Positions 19,776 to 32,484 of a stretch of DNA of 64,000 nucleotides are shown here, piece after piece; position 1 is the first letter of the stretch, and each line of letters begins with the position of its first letter. The notes beneath the pieces are model-generated. The model was not told the DNA's origin. It was given only the letters and a program-made list of their open reading frames with translations, and searched no databases. This DNA comes from Chlorophyllum brunneum (Eukaryota; Basidiomycota; Agaricomycetes; Agaricales; Agaricaceae). Position numbers and translations under genes: made by a program. The stretch is taken from the NCBI GenBank assembly GCA_963576785.1, contig OY756146.1, positions 1-64,000 on the forward strand. Reading direction: 5' to 3'.

Positions 19776-22500
19776 GCTGACTGATCCTTTGGCTTCCCTT
19801 CAGGAACTAGGCAGTGCGTATTAATTTAATTGGCGGTTATTGTCACTCGGCAGGGACTGGGTTATGTGACCTTTGTATTCATCTTGCAAATATCAGCTTC
19901 GAGTACAACAAACTTGACAGGCCTCAACAAGGTCTATTGTTGTGGCAGATGAACGTCAGTAATTATGCCAGAAATAGCATGGAAACAGGAGATGCTCGGA
20001 TTCTTTGGACCATTTTCGCACTTGTATGTTACAGAGTGTTGCTATGGAAGATGATCGATGATCGAGGGCACCCGCCTGATCTAGGCTAAATCAATGAGTG
20101 AGGATGGGATGTGGTATGATTGAAGCATGTATGTGTTCTAGGTGATCATGAGCGCTTTTTTTGGACTCGGATCGACGGCATACAAGACTTGCTGTGCCAA
20201 TAACAACCCTCACGAGACGGGTGAGAAATGTTCGTTGCCCAGCTAGTTACTGATCCCGTGGACTTGTGTGTAGTGGAATGTATTGATGGTGACGAATGTT
20301 TGTTCCGAACAACTGGTCCTCGGTGATGCTGGTGGGCAGGTTGCAAGAGGGACCCAGATAGTGGCTGTCTGGTTAGTGGTAGGGACTTCCGAGCTGCAAC
20401 TCCCACGTCCGTCGTTCCCATGGTCTTCCCCACCTCCGCTCACGACAAAACGACAAACGCTTTGTCCTCTTCTTAAGCCTCCTCTGGGGAGATGAAGTAA
20501 GGCTGGCGGGATTAGCGACATATTTCCTGAGTGCATAGTAGAGGGGTGTTGGGGTGGGTTTTGAGGCTGTCCGCTATGGTCGAAGTAACGCAGACGGCAT
20601 CTCTGGTTCTCGTGTCCTGAACAATTCGACGCATAAGAGGTATTCCAGGTTTGTGGTCTCCGCCTTCCCAATTGTGTTGTCACCAGCACCTGAGCTCGTG
20701 CCGACCGAATTCCTGGAACTGTAGATCAAGCTCACAGAGGAGTGGATATTCGCCTGATCTTTGATCGAGGCACTGGTCCCACACCTGAAATCAAGGTGCG
20801 GCTGAGGCACGCTGACACACACGCCGTCGCGGTCACCCTTTACATCGATCCGCGGTGCGTGAGGTGGTTTGAGACGGGACGAAGAATTGTGTTGGTACCC
20901 TTGTGACAAGGCGAGTCGCTAAAGCACGTCGCAGGTGTAGGTTCTAGATGGGGACATTCATAACCGCTGGGGATGGAATAGTGTTACGCCGGCTGCTCGG
21001 TCACTGATTTCCTTGATTGCTCATGCAATCGGTCCTGTCCGCGCTTGTTCAACTTGCCGACAAATTTCGGATATGAAGGAAAGGAAAAGCGAATGGGCTC
21101 TGATGGATGGGTCTGAGTAGAATAGACGAAACAAGACATGAGTGCGGCACTTTGCATCAGTGCAGGTAGGTACCCGGTACACAGCGGCGGCCCAAGCCTC
21201 GGAGGATGGCAGTCATCGCCCGTGCTACGCGTTCTAGGTCACCGGACGGAGAATTATCGCTTTCCACGATCTCCATCCATTCGTCGGAAGAGAATGTGGC
21301 CTCGGGGTCCTTGCGGGTGGTTTCATCTATAACCTAACGATCATATCGAGGACAGTGTCAGCCCAAGAAGAAGGGGGGTTTGTGTGGTGTTTTAATGGGA
21401 GGTAAGCCTGGAGACGCCTTTGAGAAGGGACTTGTGAAGCTGGGAAACTCTTGAGTGCACCAGTGTTCAAAGCCTCACACCAGAGTCCAAGAAGGGCGTA
21501 TCGGCTCCCCGTTTCAAATGGGCTAATCATCTTCGAGGGAGAACTGAGTGAGGTAATGATTAGAACTTGGTTGGCTCGTAGTATGCGGTCTGCAAGCATT
21601 ACGCGGTCTGCAAGTATTCATTCCGCTGCACCAAGCTTTGCCAATTACTCACTCGCAAGCGCTCAAAATGAGGAACCCGGAGTGACGGCATGACAGATTG
21701 GATGTGCGAGAACGGTCCGGGCCGTCGGGTTTGCATCCAATAACTTGGTGTTCCTGTGTATGCTCAATACACTCATTGACGACCAAGGCAAAGCATAAAC
21801 CCGGTGTCAGCCACCGATTGACCCGGGGGCGTGGATGAAAGAGACCCGCGGAGTGATTCATACCTAGCTCATAGCAGAGGCTCATCGTATAGATCCAAAT
21901 TGCCCATCATCCAGCTGATCAAATATGAAACAGCGTGCCGCAGTACCCATTTACCTGGATGGTGCCAGCACTCACTGGAGACCTTGAATATTAACTGGAA
22001 CATTTGGAACCTATGCGGAAATGGTCTACGTGGCCTACCAAGGTTTCACCGGAATTAGCCATGGATGAATAAGAAGGTCATTTCCTCGCGGTACTACTAT
22101 GCAGAACGATGTTTACAGATTGCGCTCAATTTTGTTTTAACGCATGTCGAGTCATTTCAACGAGCAGTTAGATCAATGTGGACGATAATCTCAGGACAAG
22201 TCCTCGGAAATTTGAAGTGAATGCATCGTAGAAACGGCGAAGAGAAATCCCGGATGGTGTCTTGGCGCAAATTCGGTGGATAAACAACACCATGTGATTA
22301 TAGAGGACGTGTTTTTGAACTGCGGGTTTAGTACATGAAGGTCAAGGTAACTTTGAAATTCTAGTATTTTCCTAAAGAGTTGAGAGCATACAGCAATGGA
22401 ATCCATTAAAATGTCCCTGTGACGACAATTATCCCCAGTGAATACATCAAAGGCTAACCCAAAAACCCAAGAAAATGAAAAATGATAAAACGAATCACGT
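19776..22500. other. long region without a recognised gene
   Basis: Frames such as 20574-20909 (-), 21327-21599 (-) and 21649-21885 (-) exist. The last two contain pieces vaguely like a fungal transcription-factor middle region, but stops separate them and no Zn2Cys6 motif is seen. It may hold a degraded gene; I cannot support one. Confidence 0.35.
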
Positions 22501-24172
22501 TCACCAGACAACTTCAGTGATACCTTCATCTGGCTTTACGTTTGTGATATAGAGCTCAACCCCCTTGGTTTTCTCACAAACATCGACGACGGAAAGGATG
22601 TCATCCAGAGGATTACCCTTCGAGGGGTTGCTACATGTCGAGAAGTGGCAGCAAGCACCATGTTGTTGGCGGGCGAGATAGAGAGCGAGACGTAGCGGAA
22701 CGAACGAATTACGGCCTCGAGCGCGAATAATCCGTGAATATGCTGCGGAGTGAGGAGATATATCCCGAGTCCATAACGAGAGACTGGAAAGATGTGGGAA
22801 TGTTCCAGGACCCGGTTCACAGGTAGCGAGAACGCCAAGGACGGTGGAAATATCAGTAGTAAAGTACCGAAGATCAAGTGCCAAGGAGCGCAGCGAGGAG
22901 TTCTTTGCGGCAAAGTCTGCCAACTCGGCTGCAGAAAAATCAACTCCAGAGAGCGTAATGGTTTCAAGCCGGCGAGAGGTGATGGGCGGCATGAAAGGGA
23001 GGGTAACAAATCCCGAAAATAAGTGGAAATGGCGGAGATGAGGGAAATCAAATGCGGTTAGGAGGGAGTGTGCTGCCTTTACATCACGTCCGTAGAATGA
23101 TACGGAGAGATGGGTGAGGTTATGGAGGATAACCTTGGAAACGCCTTTGTCGAGATCGATGCCATCTAGGGAGTCTTCGACCCACACCGAGGCCTTTTCA
23201 AGGTTGGTACAAGCAGAAAGAAGCGCACGGCACTCGTCAGCTGGGAGAATGCTAGCGCCGGTCATGCTGAACTGTTTAAGCTGTGCCCATGGAAGATGGA
23301 TCAATGATCTCGATGGCGGTCGGCCGTTCAGATCGAGCGAAACCCGACGTAAACGAGATGAGTTGTTGAAAATGGTGATGGGTGATGATGATGAAGAGTT
23401 GGTGTCGAAATGCTGTATCGACAAAGATAGAGATTCGAGATTGATGAACTTGGCATGTGAACGAGAGAAGAATTCTCGGAGTTGTGAACTGGATGTGACT
23501 TGGATGGTGAGATGCCGGACTGAGTGAGCATTGGATAAGATGGGCCCAGTGAGTGAAGAAGAAACGTCTTGAAAGGCGGTGGCGTTGTTTGCAGTAAGCT
23601 TGATTGAAACAGAGAGGAGTTGATTCTTTGCTCTCTCGAACCAAAGAGAAGCAAGGTTGGTGAGAGCTTCGGCTGATGATGGCGATGGTGAGACTGTAGG
23701 ACGTGCGAAGGGAGACGTGGATGGTAGTACGGGCTTCGTCGTCAGATTAAGACTAAGATTTGCCCATAACTGTGGGATCCTGAGTGCTGTTCTTCTCCAG
23801 GAAGAGCAAACCTGTGTCAAAACGAGGAGTGCATTCTGAGCGCTAGTACTGCACTCGTCGCGAACACAGCAGCGGAATATGTGTGCGAGGACTTCAGTTG
23901 GAAGTAGACCAATGGGACCGAGAGGCTTGGACGCTCGGGGATGATGAATGAGCTGAGCACGTCGAAAGCGATAAATATCCTATAGAAACAATGAGGACGA
24001 TAGGGGAGTAAGGCTTGTAGAGTTACCTTGGGCATTATAGCCGCATCTGGATGTTGGGGAGATTGTTTGGAAACGCGGTGGGCTTTTATATATATACAAG
24101 TGATTAGAGAAGCCTTCGGCAGTGGGGATGGGAGGATCTGGACTTACCGACGGTACATGCGGGAGGCCTCAT
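22501..24172 (-). CDS. F-box protein with leucine-rich-like C-terminal region (519 aa)
   Basis: Exons are complement(22501-23979, 24027-24082, 24148-24172). The ATG at 24172 begins MRPPACTV, and introns of 65 and 47 bp restore one frame through the F-box. The F-box lies at about residues 52-95 (GLLPTEVLAHIF then VCSSWRRTALRIPQLWANL). The rest has irregular leucine-rich repeats (LRHLTIQVT, LESLSLSI, LRSLALDL), as in Agaricomycete F-box families. It is likely a substrate adaptor of an SCF ubiquitin ligase; the substrate is unknown. A TATATATA stretch within the first intron could instead be promoter, in which case translation would start later. Confidence 0.82.
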
Positions 24173-25087
24173 CTTGGAATTGGGGGGAAGGGATTAGCGA
24201 AGATGCGAGACAAATATATAGGCTGGGGAGGAGCCTGGCCCTGGCTGTGCCGAGGACTAAGTAAAAAAAAAACGTTACCGGAACGAATGTTGTCGTTTTC
24301 TTTTCCGACACCGATCACGGACCCTTTCCCCTCGTCCTCCAAGGCTCCATGGCATCATCGGCCATCTCTCCCTCGGCATCTTCCGCAGTTGCAATTCCGC
24401 GGGACGCTCAGCCCCTCAGCTGCATTAACCATAGCCCAATCGTTCAATTATTTGAGCGCCGGCCTAAGTCGAATTCAGCTTCGTGCGGCGTCCTGCTGTA
24501 ACGTGTTTCATTAACCCAATGCTACGGAAAAAAAAAAAAAAAAAAGAGTTGGATGTTAGTGTTGGTGTACGCAACGCAACATACCCGGGTGTGAGCTGGG
24601 TTCGCTAATGAGGAGTCCGACTCGCACGTCTATTCCTGAACAGTGATTGCTGCTACCGAGAATACTTCGGTTAAGGAGGCTTTCTATCAGCGCTACAACC
24701 GGATGAGGGTGATCAACCAAAGCTGTAGTGATGTTCAACCAACAAGGGTAGGCCTTGCCATAGAGGGTCGACGAACATCCTATGAGAGAAGATGGCCGAA
24801 TATCGAAAAAAACTTGTAATCGATAATCCCTCGGGATGAACTGACTAATCCTATGGACGAATCTGGGATGACGAGATCGCGGGGTTAGAGCTGAAAGGAT
24901 ATCCACGGACAAAAGGGTCGCGGTAGGGTTGTGAGGGTTGCCTGACGGACCTCTTTATTCGTATCGATGCGAGGAGAAGACGATCTTGGCAATATCCAAG
25001 TAGTCAATGTCGTTGTCCGAGGGCGATTTGCAGGCACGATTTATGCATAGGCCTCGGAATTGGTTCAATAGCTACGATTACATAGGC
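24173..25087. other. intergenic region between F-box gene and ATG7
   Basis: A 51-codon frame at 24349-24504 (+, starting MASSAISPSASS) and an 18-bp poly-A tract near 24530 are the only features. No supported gene. Confidence 0.45.
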
Positions 25088-27486
25088 TCAGAAATCGTCA
25101 TCTGCGTCATCTTCATCCCATTCAACACTCTCCAGTGCTGCTTCTCCTTCGCTGAAAAGCTTATCCAGACCACTTAGAGTTTCCAGATATTTCTGGTTAT
25201 TAAATGCTTGGAGGAGCATATCGAAACCGTCTTTCTCATACGCTTGGAGAACCTACAAGCGATCAGATGGTGGCACTCGAGTATCACAGGTATGATTCTC
25301 ACCGTTTCGCTGCAGCCTGTGCATTTATCATATGCGGCACCCACGAGGGGCAAGTTGCGGAACTGGGCGAGGAAGCCACGGAGCTGGTGGGGAACGGATC
25401 CGAGAACACTACTTGTACCATCATCCTCTTGCTTTCCGAGCTCTTGATTCAGGGGTGGCGCGGGTGCGTGATTGCTATTCTTTGCTTCAATCCTCGGAAA
25501 CATGAAATTTTTTTTATGAAAACGTACCCTTGAGGATGTTGAACTAGACTGGCGAGAAGTTCGACAGCGGTTGAAGCTGCGATCGGAGCGAGGCCCGGTC
25601 GGGTGACGGTACACATTTGATCCAGGGTTCTATCGGTGAGAGACTAATAGGTGGCGATTTAGGGGCGCAGCAGTAACGAAAAAGAAGTGAAAACCTACGT
25701 CAGCGGGTGCGACGATGTCATTGCAATAGTAACAACCAAGCCTTTGGGTGGTCGTGGAAGTGGTGGAGGCACGTGCGCCATGGCGCATGACGAGGAATGT
25801 GTCAAAACCAAGCGCTGCATTCAAAACGATCTGAAAGGGACGATGAGACGACGTCAGAAACGTATATGGATACATTAGCTTGCCTTGTTCTTGGCGGCAC
25901 CTATGACGGTAGGAAGCCACCGACTCTCCCTGGAATCCATGAGAAGGAAGATGGCGTCATGGTCGTCAATAAGCTTCTCGAGCTTCGCGACGTCTGCTTT
26001 GGCTTGATCCAGGGAATTAGGGTTGTTTGGTATGGGGTGACCTGGCATGGGTATCGCAAGGGTATGGCCAGTGGCATCCTAGGGAGGCTGTGAGAGAATG
26101 GTGGTGTATCGATTTAGCGAAACTTACGATGCCGGGGAATATCTTCTTGAGGCGGGCAGCAGCGCATTCTGCCTTGGGTTGACCGCCGTTTAAACAATCG
26201 TCGAACTCGAATAGGGGTTGGCGAACAGGATTCGAGAAAGAAACACGGCCCGAGTCAACGAGGGTGATGGTGCGCACGCCCCAGCCCTGAGAGAATGATC
26301 AGCAGGGGTCAGGGAAAGATAGATAACGACGAGTACCATCAAAGTCCGGGCAACGTAACATCCGAGGGTTCCAGCACCGAGCAACAAGCACTTGGTAGCT
26401 GACATCCTTTCGAGATCGAGGGAGGGGAGAATTCGCCATCGCATCAATTTGAGATTGAGGTCAACGGCTTGATTGGCGAGTCTGGTGGGGTCCATCATAG
26501 GAGCGAGATCTGCGAGACGAGCACCAAGTTTTCCTTGAGGATTCTTCTCCCAACCTACAGCAGATGGACGTGCAGTGGGATCTCCTCCATCAGAAGGAGG
26601 TTGATTGAGGACACCGAAGCGACTCTTCCAGGCGTCATTGGGAGGTCGGTCGATATCGCGCCAACAGAGGACACGAAGGGTGGATGTGGAATCGGGGTGG
26701 AGTGCGCGGAGATAGGTGAGAAGGTTGCGGAGGGGCCAGCCTGGATTGGCAGGATCTGCAGAGGGATCTATAAAAGCGATTGTGCGGTGTTCTGGGGGCA
26801 CTGAGGCGAAGAAGGAGGCGTAGTCCTCGACGGGGGCGATTTGTGAGTTGAGAACGAGGAAGTAGGGTAGAACGGGAGAGCGAGAGCGTAGAGCAGAGTG
26901 GATGGCTGCCAACTGAGAGATGTGAGTAAACCCGGGGTGGGGAGAGGAGATCACATACGGTATCAGGTGAGAAGTGATCAGAAGCGGGTGACCAGTCGTT
27001 AGCGATGTTCCACGCGGGTTTAGATACAAACGCGGGAAAGGCGAACCAGTAGTAGTACTTGTATTTCTTGAGGTCTGCGAAGGAGATGAGGAAGAAGCTG
27101 TTGAGAAGCGAAGAGTCGCGGGTGGTGAGGATGTGATCCCAGATCTTCTGCGCGTGGGCATTGAAGAGTGCATTCTTGTCTGCAGATTTGAAGTCCTCGA
27201 TGGTGTTGAAGTTCTTGAGAGTGCCTTTCGCGAGGACTGAGCCTGGGTGTGGCTTTGTCTGTCCGTCGAAAGACTCTGGACCGACAGAGACGGTGCAGCC
27301 GAGATCAATGGTAGTGCCCGTCTCCCTGTCAGTGAGTGATCTGCCGACAGAGTAGGTTGCGGATATGTCTATGGCATCGTCTGCGAGCTTGAGGGTGTTG
27401 ATCTTGACGTCGGAGAGGGTGTGCCAGAAGGCGGGCTGGACGATGGAGGCGAGGGGGACGAACTGGACGAGAACCATGGCTGGCAT
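25088..27486 (-). CDS. ATG7: Atg7, E1-like enzyme of autophagy (680 aa)
   Basis: Eight exons join in frame: complement(25088-25252, 25303-25474, 25528-25643, 25699-25830, 25884-26078, 26128-26286, 26337-26912, 26959-27486). Atg7 activates Atg8 and Atg12 through a thioester and passes them to Atg3 and Atg10. The N-terminal domain ([19 protein letters not shown]) is followed by the nucleotide-binding loop GAGTLG at 355-360, [13 protein letters not shown], zinc Cys pairs 519/522 and 620/623, and catalytic Cys541 in [12 protein letters not shown]. Length is normal for the family. Intron 4 uses a GC donor (GCAAGC), with no GT alternative keeping the frame. The acidic tail ends near DEDDADDDF, as in homologues. 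It is transcribed divergently from the BTB/CAP-Gly gene. Confidence 0.96.
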
Positions 27487-27597
27487 TATTATCCAGAATT
27501 ACGTTGTTATATATTGGTCACGTGCGTGCCTCGTTGTTTGCTCGTCGTCGTCGCCGTCTCTGGCCTCCTCTCCCTCCTCTCCTCGCCGTCCCTGGCG
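27487..27597. promoter_or_regulatory. divergent promoter between ATG7 and the BTB/CAP-Gly gene
   Basis: Only 111 bp separate the two start codons (27486 on minus, 27598 on plus), so the promoters must overlap or lie inside the transcripts. A TATATATTGG run sits near 27509. Co-regulation is possible but not shown. Confidence 0.5.
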
Positions 27598-30500
27598 ATG
27601 CCGCCCACCACTGTTGCCCTCGCAGTGCCCCCTCCGCCTGGTCTGGCAGAGGCCACGAAGAACTCGACCACCGCCTGGCAACAGCACTTGGACGATCTCT
27701 TCCGACGAGCCAAGGACCGATTCCCCGATGTGGTCTGGGAGCTCACCGCAGAGGACGACGAGGACAAGGTTTTGGAAGAGGTCTGGGGACACAAGGGTCT
27801 GTGTTCTGCTCCAGGCCGTGGTCCCTGCTGACAGTATTTGCAGCGATTGTGTATGCTCGTGCACCGCCTACGTTCCAGAGCCGATATTTCTCGTTCAGAC
27901 CCAATCCCATTACATCTCCAACACCCTACTCGCACTCCCCAACCGGCGGTCCCTCGCAGTCCGCCCTCTCCCTCGGCCTTCCCTCGGGCATTTCTCGCAG
28001 TCCTTCCCCGTTCCGCACCGCGTCGCCTTCAACGCTCAACCCAAACACCTCTCTTCTCCGCATCAGCACCTCCATCAACCCTACTCTCTTCTCGAATGAG
28101 CTCGAGTATCTCTACACCGGCCAGGGTTTTGGCGAGGCTTTCGAGTTTCTCTTCGATTCTGCAGACTCTCGTGACCTCACCCAGGATGGCGATGCTGAAG
28201 ATCTCCGTATAGACAAGCTTCGCAAGGATCTCGTTTTTATGTGGCGCTCTCGCCTCTATTCCGACGTCCGCCTTGCTCTCTCTGGCAATTTTTCGTCCAT
28301 CACCCATGAAAGCACAACCGCCATTTTCTCTTCCCATAGGTTTATTCTCGTATCACGTTGCCCCTACTTTCACGACGCCCTTGTTTCCTGGCCCACTCCA
28401 AAATCCACAAACCCAGAGCTTCCCACACTCACCCTTCCTTCGCCCCCCTTCACCCCCGCTTCTCTTCATTTCACTCTCGGGTATATCTACACCGGAACTC
28501 TCGTCTTCTCCCATCGCACTTATGACCTCTCCACCGCTTTCGCTATCCTCAGAGCTGCCCTTTATCTCTCCCTTACAACCCTCCAAGATGAAGTTCAAGC
28601 ACGTATTGCTCATGAGATGCTTCACGGCCTTTTCCACGCCTTCTTGCCTTTCCAAGAGTACGAGCGCCTCACAGCGAGCAAGTGGGGTACTGGAGGTTGT
28701 CGCTGTCGACAGTGTGCTCGCCGTGTTCCCCGCGTGCTCGAGTTTGCTCTCGAAGATGATGTCAAGAATACCCATTTAGAGCGTGGTGCCCGACGCGCCC
28801 TCGTTGGACTCTACGGTGAAGGTTGGTGCACTCAAGAATTCGCGACTCTCAGTCCAAAACTTCGCGAGTCTCTCCTTAAAGGCGTTTCCAAGCGTACCAC
28901 CCCTCAAAACGTCTTCCCTCTCCTCTTTTCCGCAGAGCACGCTCTTATCAAGCTTGCCTCGAACATCGATTCTTGGGTTGACACCGTTCGCGATATGATC
29001 CTTGCCGGAAGAAAGGTCATTGACGAAGTCATCTGCAAGGAGTCCGAAGCCACATTTTCTTCTGAAGAATGGATGGAGATCATGGAGAGCGATGGGTCCC
29101 GGTTTGGTGACCTAGAACGTGTAGAGTGGGCAATGGCTGCCGCCCTCCGAGGGGTGAAGGAGGCTTGGGCTGCTACTTTATACCAGGTGCGTCCCTACCT
29201 TGATACGCAGAACCATTCTCACATCTTGTAGACCCTTGTGTCGTCTGTTCTACTTAAACCTCATCCGTCGGAACCCAATTCACCCTTCCTTTCCTCTACA
29301 TCCCAAATCCGGCAACAAGTCGAACAAGCGCGGGTGGAACTGCTCAAGTGGATGAGTAAACGATGGCTGCAGATCAGACACGAGCACGGATTTGATTCTC
29401 TCGAGGGGTGGACTATCAAAGAAATCAGTGATTGTGAGTAATACCGGCCGACTTGCACCTGTCTTTTTCTCAGTCGTCATGCTAGATATCGAAGTCTCCA
29501 TCGATGATCTTCTCAGTCCTACACCTCCTACGAATACGCGTAATTTACCTCATAACAAAGCTCCCAACACTCACCTCCGTCCCATCTCCAACCATCCCCA
29601 TACCTCACGCACCGATGCAGATAGTGAGACTGCAGGTAGCATGCGCGTCAGTGTGCTCAGTCGCAACTTGAACTCTCGGCGTGGGACTGCGTCTGTGAAA
29701 GACAACGCCAGTGTCCACTCGTCTATAACCTCGATCCGCAGCGCCAGGAGTTCAGTCAGCACTAGCTCAGCTGCGAGCGACAGCACTATTGGGAGGTCAT
29801 CGAGAGCAGAGACTATGAACACCGGAATGTCTCCTGCCCGTCGAATCGTTCAAGATACTAGAGCCAGAGAGGCAGCTCGCGTTGCTTCCACTGCCACAAA
29901 GGACCGCCCAGACTCGAAACTCACCCCAGCATCGCCCGACATCTCGCCCACGTCTCAACCATCTATCCACCTTCCGCTAGACGAGGTCAATGAGGACGAC
30001 GCAAAGAGCATCGTGACTGAAGGAGGTGGGCAGGACGATGAGGATGACGGAGCGAGTGCTGCCAACTCAGAGGCTGCTACGGAACCTGACTCGACCCCCG
30101 TTAAAAAGACAGTGATCACACGCGCGTCTCTTGCAAGCGTATCGTCTCGCGTATCAACAACACCGAGGGCCAGCGCTCGGAACAAATCCTCGGTAGCCTC
30201 AACTCATTCCACCACACGCAAACCCACAGTCTCTGTGACTAGCCGGACAAGCGTGGCCAAGTCTACCACAACCTCCAGCTCAAGGCCCGTTTCACGCGGT
30301 AGCACTCGCACTTCGACAGCGAGTACCCTTTCAAGGACTTCCACAGCTCGGTCAACCCTGACCATGTCTTCGAGACCCACCTCCAGTGTTTCGACTGCTT
30401 CGACCGCTTCGGCAGCCAATCATCGGTCGTCGACAGTTACTACCGAGAGTGCAGGAAGCTATCGTACCGCAAGCTCGGGTCTCTCCACTCCTCAACCTCG

Positions 30501-31776
30501 GAGTAGAAAATCTTCAGCGGCCTCAGCGGCAAGTGTCCGAACCGCCGGCCCCAGTCCATCTTCGCCTATATCCCCAAGGGTTCGCAAAACTTCCAGCGCT
30601 TCGGTTAGCTCTGTCAACAGCACAGCTAGCAGCAGTGCTTACGGAACTGCAAAGACGTCCGTCTCGAAGGCTGTCCCTCCCCCAGTTCCTCCCATTGATC
30701 CTACAAAACTCAGTCCCGCGGCGGCAAAGACGAAATCGAATTCTGTTCGATCAGTTAGGTCTACTTCCTCGATCAAGAAGGCTGCCGCTGCAGGCAAGGG
30801 TCTTAGTCCATCACAGAAAAGCTTACCTCCTTCAAGCGCACCTGTTTCCCCGATTGATATCAAATCAACAGTACCATTGCCTGACAAAGAGCGCAGTAAT
30901 GATGAAGTCGATAACACCTCGGAGGAAGTTCAAAATACTTCGAGTACGATCACGATCAAACCTCGCAAGCTCTCGGAGGAACTCGAAAATACTTCGAGCA
31001 CGATTACAATCAAGCCCCGCATGCTCTCGAAGAGTGATACGAATGACCTGAACCAGAACGAACACAAGAAGACGGATAGTACGACTTCGACTGGGAGTAA
31101 TGCAACAATCAGGAGGAGAAAGTCGAATGAGACTATTGCTGGTGATGTTACTTCCCCCACTTCGCCATTACGAACTTCGAGTGGCTCGTCAGACAAACCT
31201 CGCCTTCTCGATAAACCTCAGCCGCCACTTCCTGTCGAAACTGACCAGTCCTCGGTATCTTTCCCGGATGGTGCTCCACGAGGTGCGACTTTGGAAATTG
31301 GTATTCCTTGTATCGTATCGTCGAAGAGGAAACGATTCAAGGCTTATGCGAGATATATCGGTGAGGTGGAGGGAGAGTATGGTCCATGGGTGGGGGTGGA
31401 GGTTCCTATTCCCCTTGGGGAAAGCTGGACCGATCGTGATATTGATAGCGGCTGGCAGGGTACTCAATGGAATGATGGTACCTGGGGTGGAATTCGGTAC
31501 TTTGAGATTGGGAACCGAGGGTCGGACTGGGATTATTCGTATGATGATCGTGCGACGCGTCGAAGACGAGTGGATGGTGGCGGCTTGGCATTGACTTGGT
31601 CGAAGGATAAGACTGGGCTTAAACGCGAGGGGGATCAGTTGTTGGGAATGGAGAGGGTGAAGAGAATGCGTAGTGTGAGCCCTGCCATTTCTGACTCGTC
31701 CGGTGCGGAATCGAGAGGGTTGTTCGTAAGGCCACAGCAAGTTTTGTATGTTGTTGATGCGGTCGAAGACCTATAA
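27598..31776 (+). CDS. BTB/POZ-like and CAP-Gly-like domain protein (1348 aa)
   Basis: Exons 27598-27796, 27844-29186, 29232-29433 and 29474-31776 join in frame. Around residues 200-330 a BTB/POZ-like fold is visible (LYSDVRLALSG, SSHRFILVSRCPYFHDAL, LHFTLGYIYTGTLVFS). A very long Ser/Thr-rich low-complexity region follows (roughly 530-1170). Near the end, about 1187-1260, lies a CAP-Gly-like domain (ARYIGEVEGEYGPWVGVEVP, NDGTWGGIRYFEI) in which the usual GKNDG is modified to WNDG. CAP-Gly domains bind microtubule ends or EEY/F tails, and the Ser-rich linker is typical of microtubule-associated proteins. The first intron donor (GTCTGT) is weak. The BTB plus CAP-Gly pairing is the notable point. 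Confidence 0.85.
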
Positions 31777-32047
31777 ACACTCACCTACCTGCTGTTCTCT
31801 TGGATATAATAATCTATGATACCGCACTTTATGGGCTTTCGTTTTCTTCCTTTTTACCATTACGTTTGTTCATACAGCGTCCCACTCTCATTCAATATTT
31901 TACTCATGAATTTACCCTAGTCGTTCACTACATTGATGTCTTTGATCCGAATATAATGACAGTGTTCGCGCCGTCTAGCCATATACTAGTGTTGCCAAAG
32001 ACAGGTGTAGTTGGAAACGAAAGTATGTAGACATAGTAGCCACGATT
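31777..32047. other. 3' flank of the BTB/CAP-Gly gene
   Basis: AT-rich non-coding sequence, presumably the 3' untranslated region. No gene. Confidence 0.5.
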
Positions 32048-32484
32048 AGAGGAGCTCAGATCACTGAGACGAGGTTGAGGTCAACGGACGCGTGGAAGTA
32101 GAAGTTTGACTATACAACTACCCCTCCCGAAGTTCACCGGGATTCAGCTAGGAAGAGATCAAGCAGAAGTCAAGGTAGCGTCAGTTGGAACCTCTAAAGA
32201 CCTTTCTGACCCCAATGTCTTGCTGTCGTTCCGCCCACTAGTGTTTCTTGTACGGCTATGGTTGATTTCCGGAATTGGATCTGTAACCGTCTTCGAAGGT
32301 TATTCTTCTACACCCGTCACTTGACCGTAGTCAAGTCAGACAGACCGGAAGCTGAAGCACTACAATTCATCCGTCGCCATACGTCAATACCTGTACATCG
32401 GCAACAGAGCACGTCTTGCAATGGAGTATATCGATGGGGAACGGTTGGACCGCAAATGGCGATCACTATCACTTGACCAAGTGG
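32048..32484 (+). pseudogene. phosphotransferase-like gene fragment within a dispersed repeat
   Basis: Plus-strand fragments in two frames, RPEAEALQFIRRHTSIPV followed by LAMEYIDGERLDRKW, resemble the N-lobe of aminoglycoside-phosphotransferase (APH)-like fungal proteins. A frameshift lies between them and stops lie upstream. The first 280 bp recur at 51490-51745. The 3' end fuses with the start of arm 2 at about 32485. Confidence 0.5.

Noticed and set aside
20574..21885. A fungal transcription factor gene on the minus strand
   Set aside because: Some fragments resemble the middle region of such proteins, but stops separate them and neither a Zn2Cys6 cluster nor a splice model could be found.
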